Positions 19,444-28,436 of a stretch of 64,000 nucleotides of DNA are shown here, piece by piece. The position numbers were made by a program, and so were the translations under genes. This stretch comes from Corynebacterium kalinowskii (lineage in GTDB: Bacteria; Actinomycetota; Actinomycetes; Mycobacteriales; Mycobacteriaceae), in contig NZ_CP046452.1 of the NCBI RefSeq assembly GCF_009734385.1, positions 124,001 through 188,000 on the forward strand, given 5' to 3'. Numbering within the stretch: the stretch's first letter is position 1; each line of letters starts with the position of its first letter. The notes beneath the pieces were generated by a model. It was given only the letters and a program-made list of their open reading frames with translations. It made no database searches and had not been told where the DNA came from.

Positions 19444-19955
19444 CACTCGCGCTGGATGTCCTGTTCCAACCGTGGGCCGTGCTCGCGTACGCCTTGTGTA
19501 TTGCGGTGATGGCGCGCAAGCCCTGGCTCGTGCTCGGAGTGGCTGGGGCAGCATTGACGACGCACTGGCTCAAGCCACTATTCGCCGTGTCACGGCCTTC
19601 TGGTGGGGCGATCGCGGAAAGTTCTTATTCCTTCCCAAGTGGACACGCCACTGCCGCGGCCGCTCTGGCTGGCTTGCTGATACTGGTGTGGCCTCGCTGG
19701 TGGGCGATTTCCACGGGAGTGCTGCTTGCTTTATTGGTTGGCTGGTCCCGGGTCCATCTTGGCGTGCATCGACCGGTGGATATTGCCGCAGGTTATGCGG
19801 TGGGGGCTGCGTGGATGTATGTTTTACACCTGCTCCGGGGTGAACAGATCCTCGATGTGGCAGTCGAAGAACCGAGCCAGATCAAAGGCCAAGGGCAGGG
19901 ACGGGTCGAAGCGCCCCTTCTCGATGGAAATGATTGTTTGGCGGGAGACGCCTAG
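19434..19955 (+). CDS. PAP2-family membrane phosphatase
   Basis: A type-2 phosphatidic-acid-phosphatase-like membrane protein of about 173 residues. Motifs are KPLFAVSRP, PSGH and SRVHLGVHRPVD, the complete three-part active site, set among about five membrane helices. It may act on lipid or prenyl phosphates. The start is probably GTG at 19434 (or 19425), overlapping the TauE gene. The C-terminal about 40 residues, after the last helix, are encoded antisense to the convergent XRE gene. That 132-base overlap is unusually long. Confidence 0.78.
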   Translation: MGLALALDVLFQPWAVLAYALCIAVMARKPWLVLGVAGAALTTHWLKPLFAVSRPSGGAIAESSYSFPSGHATAAAALAGLLILVWPRWWAISTGVLLALLVGWSRVHLGVHRPVDIAAGYAVGAAWMYVLHLLRGEQILDVAVEEPSQIKGQGQGRVEAPLLDGNDCLAGDA

Positions 19956-20021
19956 GGCGTCGGCAAGCGCCTGCTGGGAGAGTCCGCGCTGCTTGCGGGC
20001 TTCGGGGAGGTAGTTGCGCAA
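19824..20021 (-). CDS. XRE-family HTH regulator, YozG-like
   Basis: A 65-residue repressor consisting of a single helix-turn-helix (ADALGVSRQTIISIEKG) and the common tail DPSLPLAFDLARFFDCHIEDLF. The start is a TTG at 20021, chosen because this subfamily begins a few residues before ARKQRGLSQ. An AAAGGAAGG sequence lies upstream. It follows a small membrane-protein gene by two bases, the usual pairing for this regulator type. It probably represses its own operon through the palindrome at 20486-20501. Confidence 0.85.
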   Translation of the reverse strand: MRNYLPEARKQRGLSQQALADALGVSRQTIISIEKGRFDPSLPLAFDLARFFDCHIEDLFTPEQV

Positions 20022-20023
20022 CG

Positions 20024-20470
20024 CTAGCTGCCCTTCCTTTGTGCTACGAGGTAGCGAACGCCGAAGCTGGCCATGTTGAGCAGTAGCAATCCGAGCAGGA
20101 GGTGCTGTGTCGGTAGCTCGACTCTGCCGATGGAAACGACGGCGGTGAGCAGGCCTAGGGTTAGGAGGTTGTCTGTGGCCATTCCGCTCAAGGCTTCATT
20201 GGCCCAATGGCTTTCTATGCTCTCTTCGACGCGATCGGCCCGCCCCGCGACCGTGCTGAGGTCTACCAACAATGCCCACGCCGCTGTGGCTAGCACTGGA
20301 GCCGTGCACGCTGCAGTGATCAGGATGATCAGCAACGAATCGACCTGTGGGGTGCGCCAGGATGCGATATAGCCGAGCGCTACGGCGACGGCTAGGCCGA
20401 GAATCGTCGAAAGGCTCAGGAGAATGGGAGTGGGGTGACCGCCACGCATCGTGCCGAACTTGGTTTTCAT
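20024..20470 (-). CDS. Small four-helix membrane protein paired with XRE regulator
   Basis: A 148-residue membrane protein of unknown function with about four helices. A charged linker (GRADRVEESIESHWANE) lies between the second and third helices. It is the first gene of a two-gene operon with the XRE regulator. In similar pairs the membrane protein may modulate the regulator. A GGAGG box sits unusually close to the ATG at 20470. An internal ATG at 20449 cannot be excluded. Confidence 0.75.
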   Translation of the reverse strand: MKTKFGTMRGGHPTPILLSLSTILGLAVAVALGYIASWRTPQVDSLLIILITAACTAPVLATAAWALLVDLSTVAGRADRVEESIESHWANEALSGMATDNLLTLGLLTAVVSIGRVELPTQHLLLGLLLLNMASFGVRYLVAQRKGS

Positions 20471-20482
20471 ACCTCCAGCGTA

Positions 20483-20521
20483 GATGTAAAGCGTGCTTTA
20501 CGTCAAGGGTGTTTTACATCG
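20483..20521. promoter_or_regulatory. Nested palindromic operator for XRE/membrane operon
   Basis: GTAAAGCG and TGCTTTAC form a near-perfect 16-base palindrome at 20486-20501. It is nested in a wider inverted repeat, GATGTAAA ... TTTTACATC. It lies directly upstream of the operon start at 20470 and is a good autorepression site for the XRE protein. Confidence 0.65.
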
Positions 20522-21080
20522 AGCTCGAGACTTTTCGCAAGCCGTTCTCATGATCCCATTCCCACTTAGTCATGAGATGGTCTTTAAAGGAGAATTTTTC
20601 GATGAAATACTTGTCTGAGCTGGTGATGGGAGCGAAACGAACTTCGTCTGACAACCAAAGGGGCCACTCGAATCCGTGGGGCGACAGATCGCCATCAACA
20701 CTCTTTGCGAAATAAGATCCTGGAGGTAGGCGCTTAATTTTTAGGATCTTGACGATTGGTGAATTGTTCTTCATTCCCGATATTACGCGAAAATCCAGGT
20801 CATATAATACGCCGGACATGGGACCTTCGTTCCGAATAATAACGGCCCATTCTCTAGATTCATCACGCTTTGCGCTTGTAGCGTACCATGCTTGGATACT
20901 TGCAGCCATGGCGCGAAGGTTTTGCTCTTTTTCCTCCTCTACCTGGTCATTAGCAATTCTTTTGGCTTCGCGGGAAATGCCATTGGCTTGTCTCGATACA
21001 AGTAGTGCTGCGAACGCAAAGCCTGCACCGAGGACTGCGCTGATTGCCCCAAGAAAATCAATAATATCTTTAATGTCCAT
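20514..21080 (-). CDS. Membrane-anchored protein downstream of helicase-nuclease, unknown
   Basis: A 188-residue protein with one N-terminal membrane helix (about 8-28), a charged coiled segment (about 32-55, with EAKRIANDQVEEEKEQN) and a C-terminal mostly beta domain. I recognise no family. An AAAGGA box lies 10 bases before the ATG. It starts 31 bases after the helicase-nuclease stop on the same strand, so the two probably form one transcript. Base composition is AT-richer than in the flanking genes, as in the helicase gene, which suggests joint acquisition. Its 3' end touches the XRE operator. Confidence 0.7.
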   Translation of the reverse strand: MDIKDIIDFLGAISAVLGAGFAFAALLVSRQANGISREAKRIANDQVEEEKEQNLRAMAASIQAWYATSAKRDESREWAVIIRNEGPMSGVLYDLDFRVISGMKNNSPIVKILKIKRLPPGSYFAKSVDGDLSPHGFEWPLWLSDEVRFAPITSSDKYFIEKFSFKDHLMTKWEWDHENGLRKVSSSM

Positions 21081-21111
21081 TTTTGAAGATCCTTTGAGAT
21101 GGTGAAAGACT

Positions 21112-23979
21112 CTACTTTTGATTCAACCGGATAAGCTCGGAAATTTCCTGTCGAAGTGTCTTTTCTAAGGCAGAGGGGTAACCGGCATAAGAAAACGAGC
21201 CGTTCGTGTTTTTGCCCTTTAGAACGACAAGACCGATACTGTACCCATAGTTGGTGGGGAGCTTGCCGTTTGGCGAGTTTTCGAGAACTTCCTGTTCCAC
21301 CAAGATGGTTGTAATTTCACGAACGTTTCGAGTTCCAATGATTTCCTGGTAGGAAGTCGGATCATCTTCCTCCCACTTCTTGAGGAACTTTGTCAGTGAA
21401 CGTGCCTCTCCAGAGGGGGACATGAATGATCCAAGTGTTAAGACCGCGGGCCGTAAAAGGAATGGAAACATCGAAGCGATGGTAGCCAGTAGTGGTGGTC
21501 GAGAGCCTGGGTCTGGAAGCTGAGTCGGAATAGTTATACGAATGTCAAGTGCCCCGACAGTCGAAGACTCAATAAGGGAATCGAGTGTGACATGTTGATC
21601 GACTAGACATGAGCGTAGTCCAACGCAATCGCATGGGCGACGAGAATCGCCCGAGTATTTTTCGCAAAAGTTCGCGCGTGCACTTCTGTGTAGACGGTCG
21701 GTTTCCCAGAACGTGGATCCGTCGTCGGGTAGTCGTAATAGCACTGGCTTTCTATTCGCCAGCTCACCGTTTAATCGGTTGCCATGAAGCACTTGCATGC
21801 CGATGTCGGTGAGGATCTGATCTTTCATTCTGTCGTTGCGTTTCTGAATACGCAATTCATCGAGGTTGGAATTGAAGCGATGGTAGGCACCGTCAATCTC
21901 GATCGCTAGGAGCAGCTGCCTCGAGTAGATGTCGACAATTGCGATATCGATGTGCCCAGAACGGATTAGAAGTTGGGAATCGGCATCATCCTCGAATAAT
22001 TCGAGGATTGGCGTACCGTCGATCTCCAGGGAATGCAATGGCACATGCTGTAAAACTGCTTGGTCGCGTAGGTTTTCAAGGTAGTCGACAACGGCTAGCT
22101 CGCCTGCTGACTGCAGTGATTCGTTCTTAAGTTGAAAACGGTACCGTTGATCGAAAACGGACTCAATGTTTGTTGGCTTAATACCGTACTTTTGGTGTCG
22201 TCCTTGTATGCCGAAGTGGACATATTCCACGAGTCGGCGAATATACAAATGTTGTTTACCTGGGTCGTCCGCCAGTGCCACAGGAATCATTGGCTCATGC
22301 GACTCGCCATACAGTGCAAGTTGGGTGGCTGTCTCCATTAGCTTTGTGGAGACCACAACATGTAATTCTTGCTTTGCGCGAGACACCGCGACATTAACCA
22401 AATTCCGTCCCTGCGACCAAGGCCATCGCCAGCTTCCGTCTTCCACTGGCAAGAGGTAAACAACATCGAATTCCTGACCTTGTGATCGGTGGACGGTCAA
22501 CGATTTTGGACTTACGGTCAATTGGGTAAAGGATCCCTCGGCTGGTAGGTCGCTAATCCTAGTAACGGATTGAGTCTCTTCGTTGATGATCGCCGCTAAG
22601 TGGTCCATCTGTTTGCGGAACGGAGTAAGAAAGCAGATCGTTCTTCCTGCCTCCAAATGCCTACGTATATCTGGCATGAGATCATGTCGCAAGATTGCCA
22701 TTTGTTTTCTATTGACAGCAGAGGAATACACCGGATCGTCGGCGGTTAGCTGTTCAAAATCTTTGTGGAATTCCGACTCGCGGTAGTCTCCTTGATAACA
22801 AGTGACTCGAATGGGGATTTCGGCGCCTTCCGAGCAAAATCCTGAGGTATCCGTACGAATGTCAAGTTGATTCCGGTAGATCTCAGTATTGCAGAAATTA
22901 ATGATGCCAGGGTGACAGCGATAATGCTCATTGAGAAACGTGCGGTCTGGAGTGATTTGTGCAGCCCCAAAAATCTCGTAGCAGGCAGTAAGGAAGCTAT
23001 GGTTAGGCTGTTTCATGTCGAAAACTGGGTACGAAACATCTGGGATAGCTTCTGACACGATCGGAGGCAATTGATTTTCGTCTCCAACTAAAACGATTGA
23101 TTTTGCGCAGCTTAACGCAAGGATTCCGAGCATCGAATTCGTTTGGGAGCTTTCGTCCATGATGACTAGGTCGAACTTTTTATCAGGATCTGCGCCGTCG
23201 GCGAAGCACTTCTTGATTGAATGTAGGGTACTTAAAACTATTGGGTAGTCGGCTAGAAAATCATCATGGGAAACAGAAGCCTCCCAGCCCTTTCGGTATT
23301 GTCCCGAACCCAGTGTTCCTAGGGATCCAGCTCGATATTCGATAGAAGAATCAGTCGAGAACTTCCACATTCCGTCGCCATCTTTGCGGGGTAGTTCCAA
23401 TTCTCTACGGATGCCAGAGTGTCCGAGTTTCGCTACTCGAGCAGATATCCCCGACAGTACTTGACTGCTAGTAGCTAGATCATCGGCCCTTTCAAGAACC
23501 TCTAAGACGTTGGAAATAGCAGTGTTGTTACTTGAAACAATTGCCACTGTCTTATTCTGATTTGCGACGAAAGCTGCAATGCGTGAAATTGTTAGGGTTT
23601 TTCCAGTTCCAGGAGGCCCTTGCACAAAAGACACTGGGAAATGTGTAGCATTCGCGACAGCGGTGAGCTGGGAGTCGTTAAGCATTCGCTCTGAGCCAAA
23701 AATGACGGACTGTTCTTGGCGAAGCTCATCTAACAGTTGGTTGCGTTGGCTGACGATGTCCTCGGCAGGAGGTGGTAGCCCCTGACCAGTAAGGAATGCC
23801 CTTAATAAATTGGGCCCATTGTTCCAGGCGAGGTCTTGCTTAAGAAAGTGTTCGTAGTACCATAACACTGAGTATGGAGACTGCTCGAATGGAGCATCCT
23901 CCTCTTTAGATTTTGTGAGGCCGCTGATCCGTGCGGATTCGGTGAAATAGTTGATTAGATGTTCGAGTTTCGAATCCAT
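21112..23979 (-). CDS. SF1 DNA/RNA helicase fused to Vsr-like nuclease domain
   Basis: A 955-residue Upf1/Dna2-type superfamily-1 helicase. Walker A is GPPGTGKT (121-128), Walker B IMDESSQ (about 273-279), motif III VGDENQLPP, motif IV LNEHYRCHP, motif V VHRSQGQEFD and motif VI VAVSRAKQEL (about 530). After it, residues about 675-735 carry a DUF559/Vsr-like nuclease pattern: HIDIAIVD, IEIDGAYHR and RNDRMKD. A four-cysteine cluster follows (FCEKY ... CDC ... SC, about 772-791) that could bind metal. ATG 23979 is chosen for its GGAGG box; an upstream ATG at 24003 lacks one. Low GC and the architecture suggest a defence function, which is inference. Confidence 0.85.
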   Translation of the reverse strand: MDSKLEHLINYFTESARISGLTKSKEEDAPFEQSPYSVLWYYEHFLKQDLAWNNGPNLLRAFLTGQGLPPPAEDIVSQRNQLLDELRQEQSVIFGSERMLNDSQLTAVANATHFPVSFVQGPPGTGKTLTISRIAAFVANQNKTVAIVSSNNTAISNVLEVLERADDLATSSQVLSGISARVAKLGHSGIRRELELPRKDGDGMWKFSTDSSIEYRAGSLGTLGSGQYRKGWEASVSHDDFLADYPIVLSTLHSIKKCFADGADPDKKFDLVIMDESSQTNSMLGILALSCAKSIVLVGDENQLPPIVSEAIPDVSYPVFDMKQPNHSFLTACYEIFGAAQITPDRTFLNEHYRCHPGIINFCNTEIYRNQLDIRTDTSGFCSEGAEIPIRVTCYQGDYRESEFHKDFEQLTADDPVYSSAVNRKQMAILRHDLMPDIRRHLEAGRTICFLTPFRKQMDHLAAIINEETQSVTRISDLPAEGSFTQLTVSPKSLTVHRSQGQEFDVVYLLPVEDGSWRWPWSQGRNLVNVAVSRAKQELHVVVSTKLMETATQLALYGESHEPMIPVALADDPGKQHLYIRRLVEYVHFGIQGRHQKYGIKPTNIESVFDQRYRFQLKNESLQSAGELAVVDYLENLRDQAVLQHVPLHSLEIDGTPILELFEDDADSQLLIRSGHIDIAIVDIYSRQLLLAIEIDGAYHRFNSNLDELRIQKRNDRMKDQILTDIGMQVLHGNRLNGELANRKPVLLRLPDDGSTFWETDRLHRSARANFCEKYSGDSRRPCDCVGLRSCLVDQHVTLDSLIESSTVGALDIRITIPTQLPDPGSRPPLLATIASMFPFLLRPAVLTLGSFMSPSGEARSLTKFLKKWEEDDPTSYQEIIGTRNVREITTILVEQEVLENSPNGKLPTNYGYSIGLVVLKGKNTNGSFSYAGYPSALEKTLRQEISELIRLNQK

Positions 23980-24022
23980 TGCTACTCCTCCGGTATTGGT
24001 CATATCTCTAGGTTATTGCTGG

Positions 24023-26266
24023 TTAACGAATACTTCTCTTTGTCCGCGCCGTCGCGGGCGCAGTCCACGGATCCTCCGGCCAGGGATGCTTCGGATAGCG
24101 GCCGCGCATGTCGGCACGCACCCCTTGGTAGGGGCCGGACCAGAAACTCTTCAGGTCATCGGTCACGGCTAGTGGTCGGCCAGCCGGGCTGAGCAGGTGA
24201 AATTGCACCTTTACGCCACAAAATTCCGGTGATTCAGCGAGCCCAAAACACTCCTGCAGCTTTACCTGACACACGGGGCGTCCAGTGTCGTAGTGCAGGT
24301 GGTGGGTGTTTCCGCTGGGTACGAGCAAGCGTTCGGGCGCGAGTTCACCTAACCGGGCAGCCTCGGGCCAGGGGAGGAGTGGTTGCAAGGCATCTGCGCC
24401 CACTTTTAGTGAAGAGCCGAGCCATTCTTCAACTCGCTGCACCAAGGCCTGGTCAGACATATCGGGCCAGGGCGCACCGAGATGCGTGTGCAGGAAAGCG
24501 AGGCGATCTCTCAGGGAGGTGAATGATTCGGAGAATTCGAGGAAGTCCAGCCCGTTGCTGCGTACCGCGTTGGCCAGGGCTGTCCGCACTTGGGAGGACT
24601 CCAAGCGAACCGGCGTCGTCGAGAGCGTGATCGCCCCTGCTCGTCGCACGCGCACGCCCTTGATCTTTCCGTTTTCGACCGAGACGGAGTCCTCCTCAAC
24701 GATCGGCAACACCGACAGTGCATCCGCCTCGGAAAGCGCAGCCGCCGCCCGAATCACGCCACCAGTGGCCGACCGTGTGACGGAAGCGCAAGCAATCCAC
24801 TCATCGTGTAGGTCGGAAAATACCGCCCGGGTGCCGGAAGCCAAGAGGTAGGTATTGGGAGCGACTCGTCGGCCGATCCATTCCGGGTAGGCCAGCGCCG
24901 TGGTCAGACCCGGGTTGCGGGGGCCGGGAGATACCAATGCAGACAGTCGGCGCACTTCGCGGGCGGGCGCATGTAAAAGTGCAATATCTCCGGACGGTTG
25001 ATCCGCAAGCGCCGCCACTGTGGCGACATCTCCGGTGGAGAGCAACGCTCGGCCAAGATGAGGCTCCAAGGGGAGCGCTGCCAGCTTGCGCCCCAGATCG
25101 GTGAGCTCGGGGTCGAGCGCGCCGAGCTCGCGCAACACTTCGGAAGCATCGGCCATCGCCGCAGCCGGCGGCTCATCCAGCATCGGCACATCAAGCGAGC
25201 CCCAGCAGTGCAGGAATAGCGCTGCCTGGGTGAGATCCGAGGAGAGAATCTCCGGCACCGGATAAGGCTTAAACGCCTCGTAATCGGCGGCAGAATAGGC
25301 GCGAATGACCATGCCGGGGCCTTCACGGCCCGCACGGCCAGCGCGCTGGTCCGCTGAGGACTTCGCGATCGACGAAGTCACCAAACCCGTCATCCCGCGA
25401 GCGCGATCGCGCCGGGGAACGCGGGCCAAGCCAGCATCAACCACAACGCGCACCCCGGGGACCGTGAGTGAGGATTCCGCCACGTTGGTCGCCACGATCA
25501 CCCGCGGGCCCGAATCGGCCAATGCCAGATCCTGCTCCGCAGCGGTCAATCGGCCGTGCAGTGGCAGGGCGTTGATCTCCGAGCACACCCAGTTCACTTC
25601 CCGCACCCCAGGCACGAACACCAGCACGGAATGCGGTCCCACTTGGGCATCAGCAACGCGGGCCAGCGCGGAGTAGAAGGAACGATCCCCGGTCACTCGC
25701 CCCGGGATGGGCTGATACTCAATGGTTAGCGGGTGTGTCACCGCCGGGGTCTCTAAAATCGGGGCGATCAGGAGCTCAGAAAAGCGTGAAGCGTCGATGG
25801 TGGCAGACATAGCCACCACGGCCAGGTCCTCGCGAAGCTCCGCGAGCTCAAGCACCATTCCCAGGGCCAGGTCCGTGTCTAACTGTCGCTCGTGGACCTC
25901 ATCAAATACGACGGCAGAGATGCCGTCGAGGAAAGGATCGCGCAGCAAACGGCGCAGCAGCACGCCCGGGGTCACAAATTCCACCAGCTCAGAGTGCTTT
26001 GATGAACCCCTGATGGAATAACCGATCGGCAGACCAGAAAGCTGCCCCAAACGGGACGCCGCCGCCCGCACGGCCACACGTCGAGGCGCCACGACAACAA
26101 CGCGACCGCCGACAGCATTAAACACCGCCGGAGGCACGAGCGTCGTCTTACCCGTGCCGGGCGGTGCCTGAACGACCAACCTGTGGGCGTCGAGAAGCAG
26201 CGGTGCCAGCTCGCCGATCCGGGAACGGACCGGCAGCCCAGCGCCAATTTGGTCTAGATCAAACAA
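24023..26266 (-). CDS. hrpB: ATP-dependent RNA helicase HrpB
   Basis: A DEAH-box helicase of about 747 residues. Motifs are PPGTGKTT, DEVHE in VVFDEVHERQ, SAT in AMSATID, TNVAESSLTVPG and QRAGRAGREGPG, followed by the HA2 and HrpB C-terminal domains. Family proteins begin around FDLDQIGAGLPV, so a TTG at 26266 overlapping the upstream stop is preferred over a TTG at 26308. It follows a DUF6474 gene and precedes the helicase-nuclease by 43 bases, all on one strand. Its cellular role in bacteria is poorly defined. Confidence 0.9.
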   Translation of the reverse strand: MFDLDQIGAGLPVRSRIGELAPLLLDAHRLVVQAPPGTGKTTLVPPAVFNAVGGRVVVVAPRRVAVRAAASRLGQLSGLPIGYSIRGSSKHSELVEFVTPGVLLRRLLRDPFLDGISAVVFDEVHERQLDTDLALGMVLELAELREDLAVVAMSATIDASRFSELLIAPILETPAVTHPLTIEYQPIPGRVTGDRSFYSALARVADAQVGPHSVLVFVPGVREVNWVCSEINALPLHGRLTAAEQDLALADSGPRVIVATNVAESSLTVPGVRVVVDAGLARVPRRDRARGMTGLVTSSIAKSSADQRAGRAGREGPGMVIRAYSAADYEAFKPYPVPEILSSDLTQAALFLHCWGSLDVPMLDEPPAAAMADASEVLRELGALDPELTDLGRKLAALPLEPHLGRALLSTGDVATVAALADQPSGDIALLHAPAREVRRLSALVSPGPRNPGLTTALAYPEWIGRRVAPNTYLLASGTRAVFSDLHDEWIACASVTRSATGGVIRAAAALSEADALSVLPIVEEDSVSVENGKIKGVRVRRAGAITLSTTPVRLESSQVRTALANAVRSNGLDFLEFSESFTSLRDRLAFLHTHLGAPWPDMSDQALVQRVEEWLGSSLKVGADALQPLLPWPEAARLGELAPERLLVPSGNTHHLHYDTGRPVCQVKLQECFGLAESPEFCGVKVQFHLLSPAGRPLAVTDDLKSFWSGPYQGVRADMRGRYPKHPWPEDPWTAPATARTKRSIR

Positions 26267-26888
26267 GCTTCTTCTGAATCTCGCCTGCAACCAAGTCGAT
26301 GTCACCAATGATGGAGCGGTGTGCGCGTCGACGCTGCTCAGGGGTCATGAACTCGGCGTTGTCTACGGCCTTGTCCAGCTCGTCCAAACGCTCCTTGACA
26401 TCGAGCACGAAGCCACGCGGCAGGTTCGCCTGCTCGGCGTTCTTACGCAGACCCGCGATGCGAGCCTTCAGGGTAGCGCCGTGGCCCGCGAACTGGGACA
26501 TCTCGGCGGCAGAAACGCCGTGCTTCTGCGCGCGCTGCTTGGTCAGAGACTCCTGGATCTGGGTGGAAGCCTTGTAAATGAGTGGCAACAAAACCGGGGT
26601 GAGCATCCGGGCGACACCCACGTAGCGCTGCACGTTTGCCTTGTTAATCTTGCCGGCCTTGCGCTTTTCCAGCTCGGTCTTGGCGATCTTAAGCTCCTGC
26701 TTGCGACGAGCCTTGAGACCTTTCTGCTCCGCCTTCAGCAGCTTGTGCTCCTGCTGCGCGAGCAACTTCTGCTGGCGGGCGCGGTCCTTTTGAGCTGCCT
26801 TAACTTCAGCCTTAGCGCGAGTCTTAGCTGCCTTGACCTCGGCCTTGGTCTTGGCACGTGCCTTGCGGATCTTCTCAAAAACGCCCAT
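26259..26888 (-). CDS. DUF6474 family protein
   Basis: A 209-residue protein conserved in corynebacteria, function unknown. The first about 85 residues are extremely Lys/Ala/Glu-rich with repeated KAEVKAA and KAR units, predicted to form a long coiled helix able to bind nucleic acid or acidic surfaces. A short hydrophobic segment (VARMLTPVLLPLIY, about 93-106) follows, then a helical C-terminal domain. A perfect AAGGAG box precedes the ATG. It is the first gene of the minus-strand run into hrpB. Confidence 0.85.
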   Translation of the reverse strand: MGVFEKIRKARAKTKAEVKAAKTRAKAEVKAAQKDRARQQKLLAQQEHKLLKAEQKGLKARRKQELKIAKTELEKRKAGKINKANVQRYVGVARMLTPVLLPLIYKASTQIQESLTKQRAQKHGVSAAEMSQFAGHGATLKARIAGLRKNAEQANLPRGFVLDVKERLDELDKAVDNAEFMTPEQRRRAHRSIIGDIDLVAGEIQKKLV

Positions 26889-26966
26889 GGTTTCTCCTTA
26901 ATCGCAATATTTCTTGTCCCCAACCCTACCTGTCTTAGAAGTGGCGTTCATGGCAGAGTAATAAAC

Positions 26967-28388
26967 GTGACTCATCCAAGCGATCTCGTCGGCTGCCGGT
27001 TCCGCGCTGTCCAACACGCCGCGCACCCCGAGATCGGCCCGAGTGAAGCTGGTCAGGCCCGCGCGCAGCGTATCGACGCCGCGATCGCCGCTGTCTATGC
27101 GCTCCTGCCGCAGTCACGGTCCATCGGAGATCGCACCTATTTCAACCGGGTTTCCGCTGCTCACTCGTACTTTGAGACCCTTGAGGCGATTGCCGCCGGG
27201 GACACCCTCATTACGGACGCGATGCTCGAGTGGGGCGACTTTGAAATCGAGGTGGATATCCTGGTCGCCTTCGATGGCGGTTACCTGCCGATCATGATCT
27301 CTAACCACCGCGCGGCACGGGTCGCGCCGGGTCGGGCGACGCCGTACCTGGCTGTGCCGCGATTGGGGCTCGGAGGGGTCCTGACCGGCGAGTTTAAGAT
27401 TCGACATCACGCTTTGGATACATATCGGCTCGCGCTCGCCGGACGGGCTCTTTCTGAGATGGACCTGTCATGCGGCTATGGCGCGACGATCGGTCAGGAT
27501 CGCACGCGGGCGTTCCTGGAGCCGCTGGCACCTTTAGATGAGGCGTTGGACCGGGCGCTGGTGGTGCCGACCCCGACGGGGCCGCGTCGCGTCAAGGAAT
27601 GTGATTCCTGCCGGTTCTGGTCATTGTGCTCCTCAGCTTTGGAGGCCGCCGACGACATCTCCCTGCTGCTTCCGGGCGACCGCGCCAACCCGTACCGCGA
27701 CAAGGGGATTACGACGGTGCAGGGGCTTATCGACGCCGACCTCGGCGAAGTCTCCCTGTTGGCCTCCGCATTCCGATCCGGTCACATCGTAGTTCCGCGT
27801 GGCGCGCTGCATGCTCCGCGCTTTGATGTGGAGCTGTTCATCGACCTCGAGGCTTACCTTGACCAGGGAGTTTACCTGTGGGGAGTCTATGACGGCTCGG
27901 CGTATCACGCCTTTACGGCGTGGTCGCTGTCCTCCGAATCGGACGCCTTTTTTGATTTTTGGTCATTCGTGACTTCGGCCCGCTCTGAAGCGTTGGCATC
28001 CGGGAAAACCTTCGGTGCCTTCTGCTACTCGAACCACGGTGAAAACCATTGGCTGCGCAGGTCAGTGGCCAGATTCGGTACTCCTGAGTTGGCCGCGGAG
28101 GTCGAAGAATTTATTGGCTCCGACTACTGGATCGACGTTTTCCGCCTGGTGAAATCTCAGCTCATCGGGCCATTCGGTTTGGGCCTGAAAGTAGTTGCCC
28201 CCGCCGCGGGATACAGCTACGGCGGAGACATTGATGGGGAAAGCTCCGTCAATTTGTTCCTGGAAGCAGCCGCTGGCTCAGATGTCGCGCGCGAAGAATT
28301 GCTGCGCTACAACGAGGACGACTGTCGGGCGACGGAAGCGGTGCGGACGTGGCTAGAGACCAGCGCTGGATTTGGCAATGCAAACTGA
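26967..28388 (+). CDS. TM0106-family RecB-like nuclease
   Basis: A 473-residue putative nuclease. The N-terminal half is RecB/Cas4-like, ending in a cysteine group (CDSCRFWSLC) that could hold part of an iron-sulfur cluster. The C-terminal half is an RNase-H-like exonuclease domain with IDLEAY (DxE) and YNEDDCRAT motifs. No ATG is available, and GTG at 26967 starts the characteristic THPSDLVGC segment. The last few codons lie inside copy C of the palindromic repeat. It probably acts in DNA repair or degradation; the substrate is unknown. Confidence 0.85.
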   Translation: MTHPSDLVGCRFRAVQHAAHPEIGPSEAGQARAQRIDAAIAAVYALLPQSRSIGDRTYFNRVSAAHSYFETLEAIAAGDTLITDAMLEWGDFEIEVDILVAFDGGYLPIMISNHRAARVAPGRATPYLAVPRLGLGGVLTGEFKIRHHALDTYRLALAGRALSEMDLSCGYGATIGQDRTRAFLEPLAPLDEALDRALVVPTPTGPRRVKECDSCRFWSLCSSALEAADDISLLLPGDRANPYRDKGITTVQGLIDADLGEVSLLASAFRSGHIVVPRGALHAPRFDVELFIDLEAYLDQGVYLWGVYDGSAYHAFTAWSLSSESDAFFDFWSFVTSARSEALASGKTFGAFCYSNHGENHWLRRSVARFGTPELAAEVEEFIGSDYWIDVFRLVKSQLIGPFGLGLKVVAPAAGYSYGGDIDGESSVNLFLEAAAGSDVAREELLRYNEDDCRATEAVRTWLETSAGFGNAN

Positions 28389-28428
28389 CCTTTGACCGGT
28401 CATTTCGTCAATCTGCATAACCAAATTC
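28368..28428. repeat. 60-bp interrupted palindrome, copy C
   Basis: A 61-base diverged copy starting GGATTTGGCAATGCA and ending TGCATAACCAAATTC. It overlaps the 3' end of the TM0106 nuclease gene and lies before the convergent yhhQ stop. Confidence 0.85.
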
Positions 28429-28436
28429 GACATGGG

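Noticed and set aside
26319..26966. Upstream extension of the TM0106 nuclease frame
   Set aside because: It is antisense to the DUF6474 gene. Family similarity begins at the GTG at 26967.
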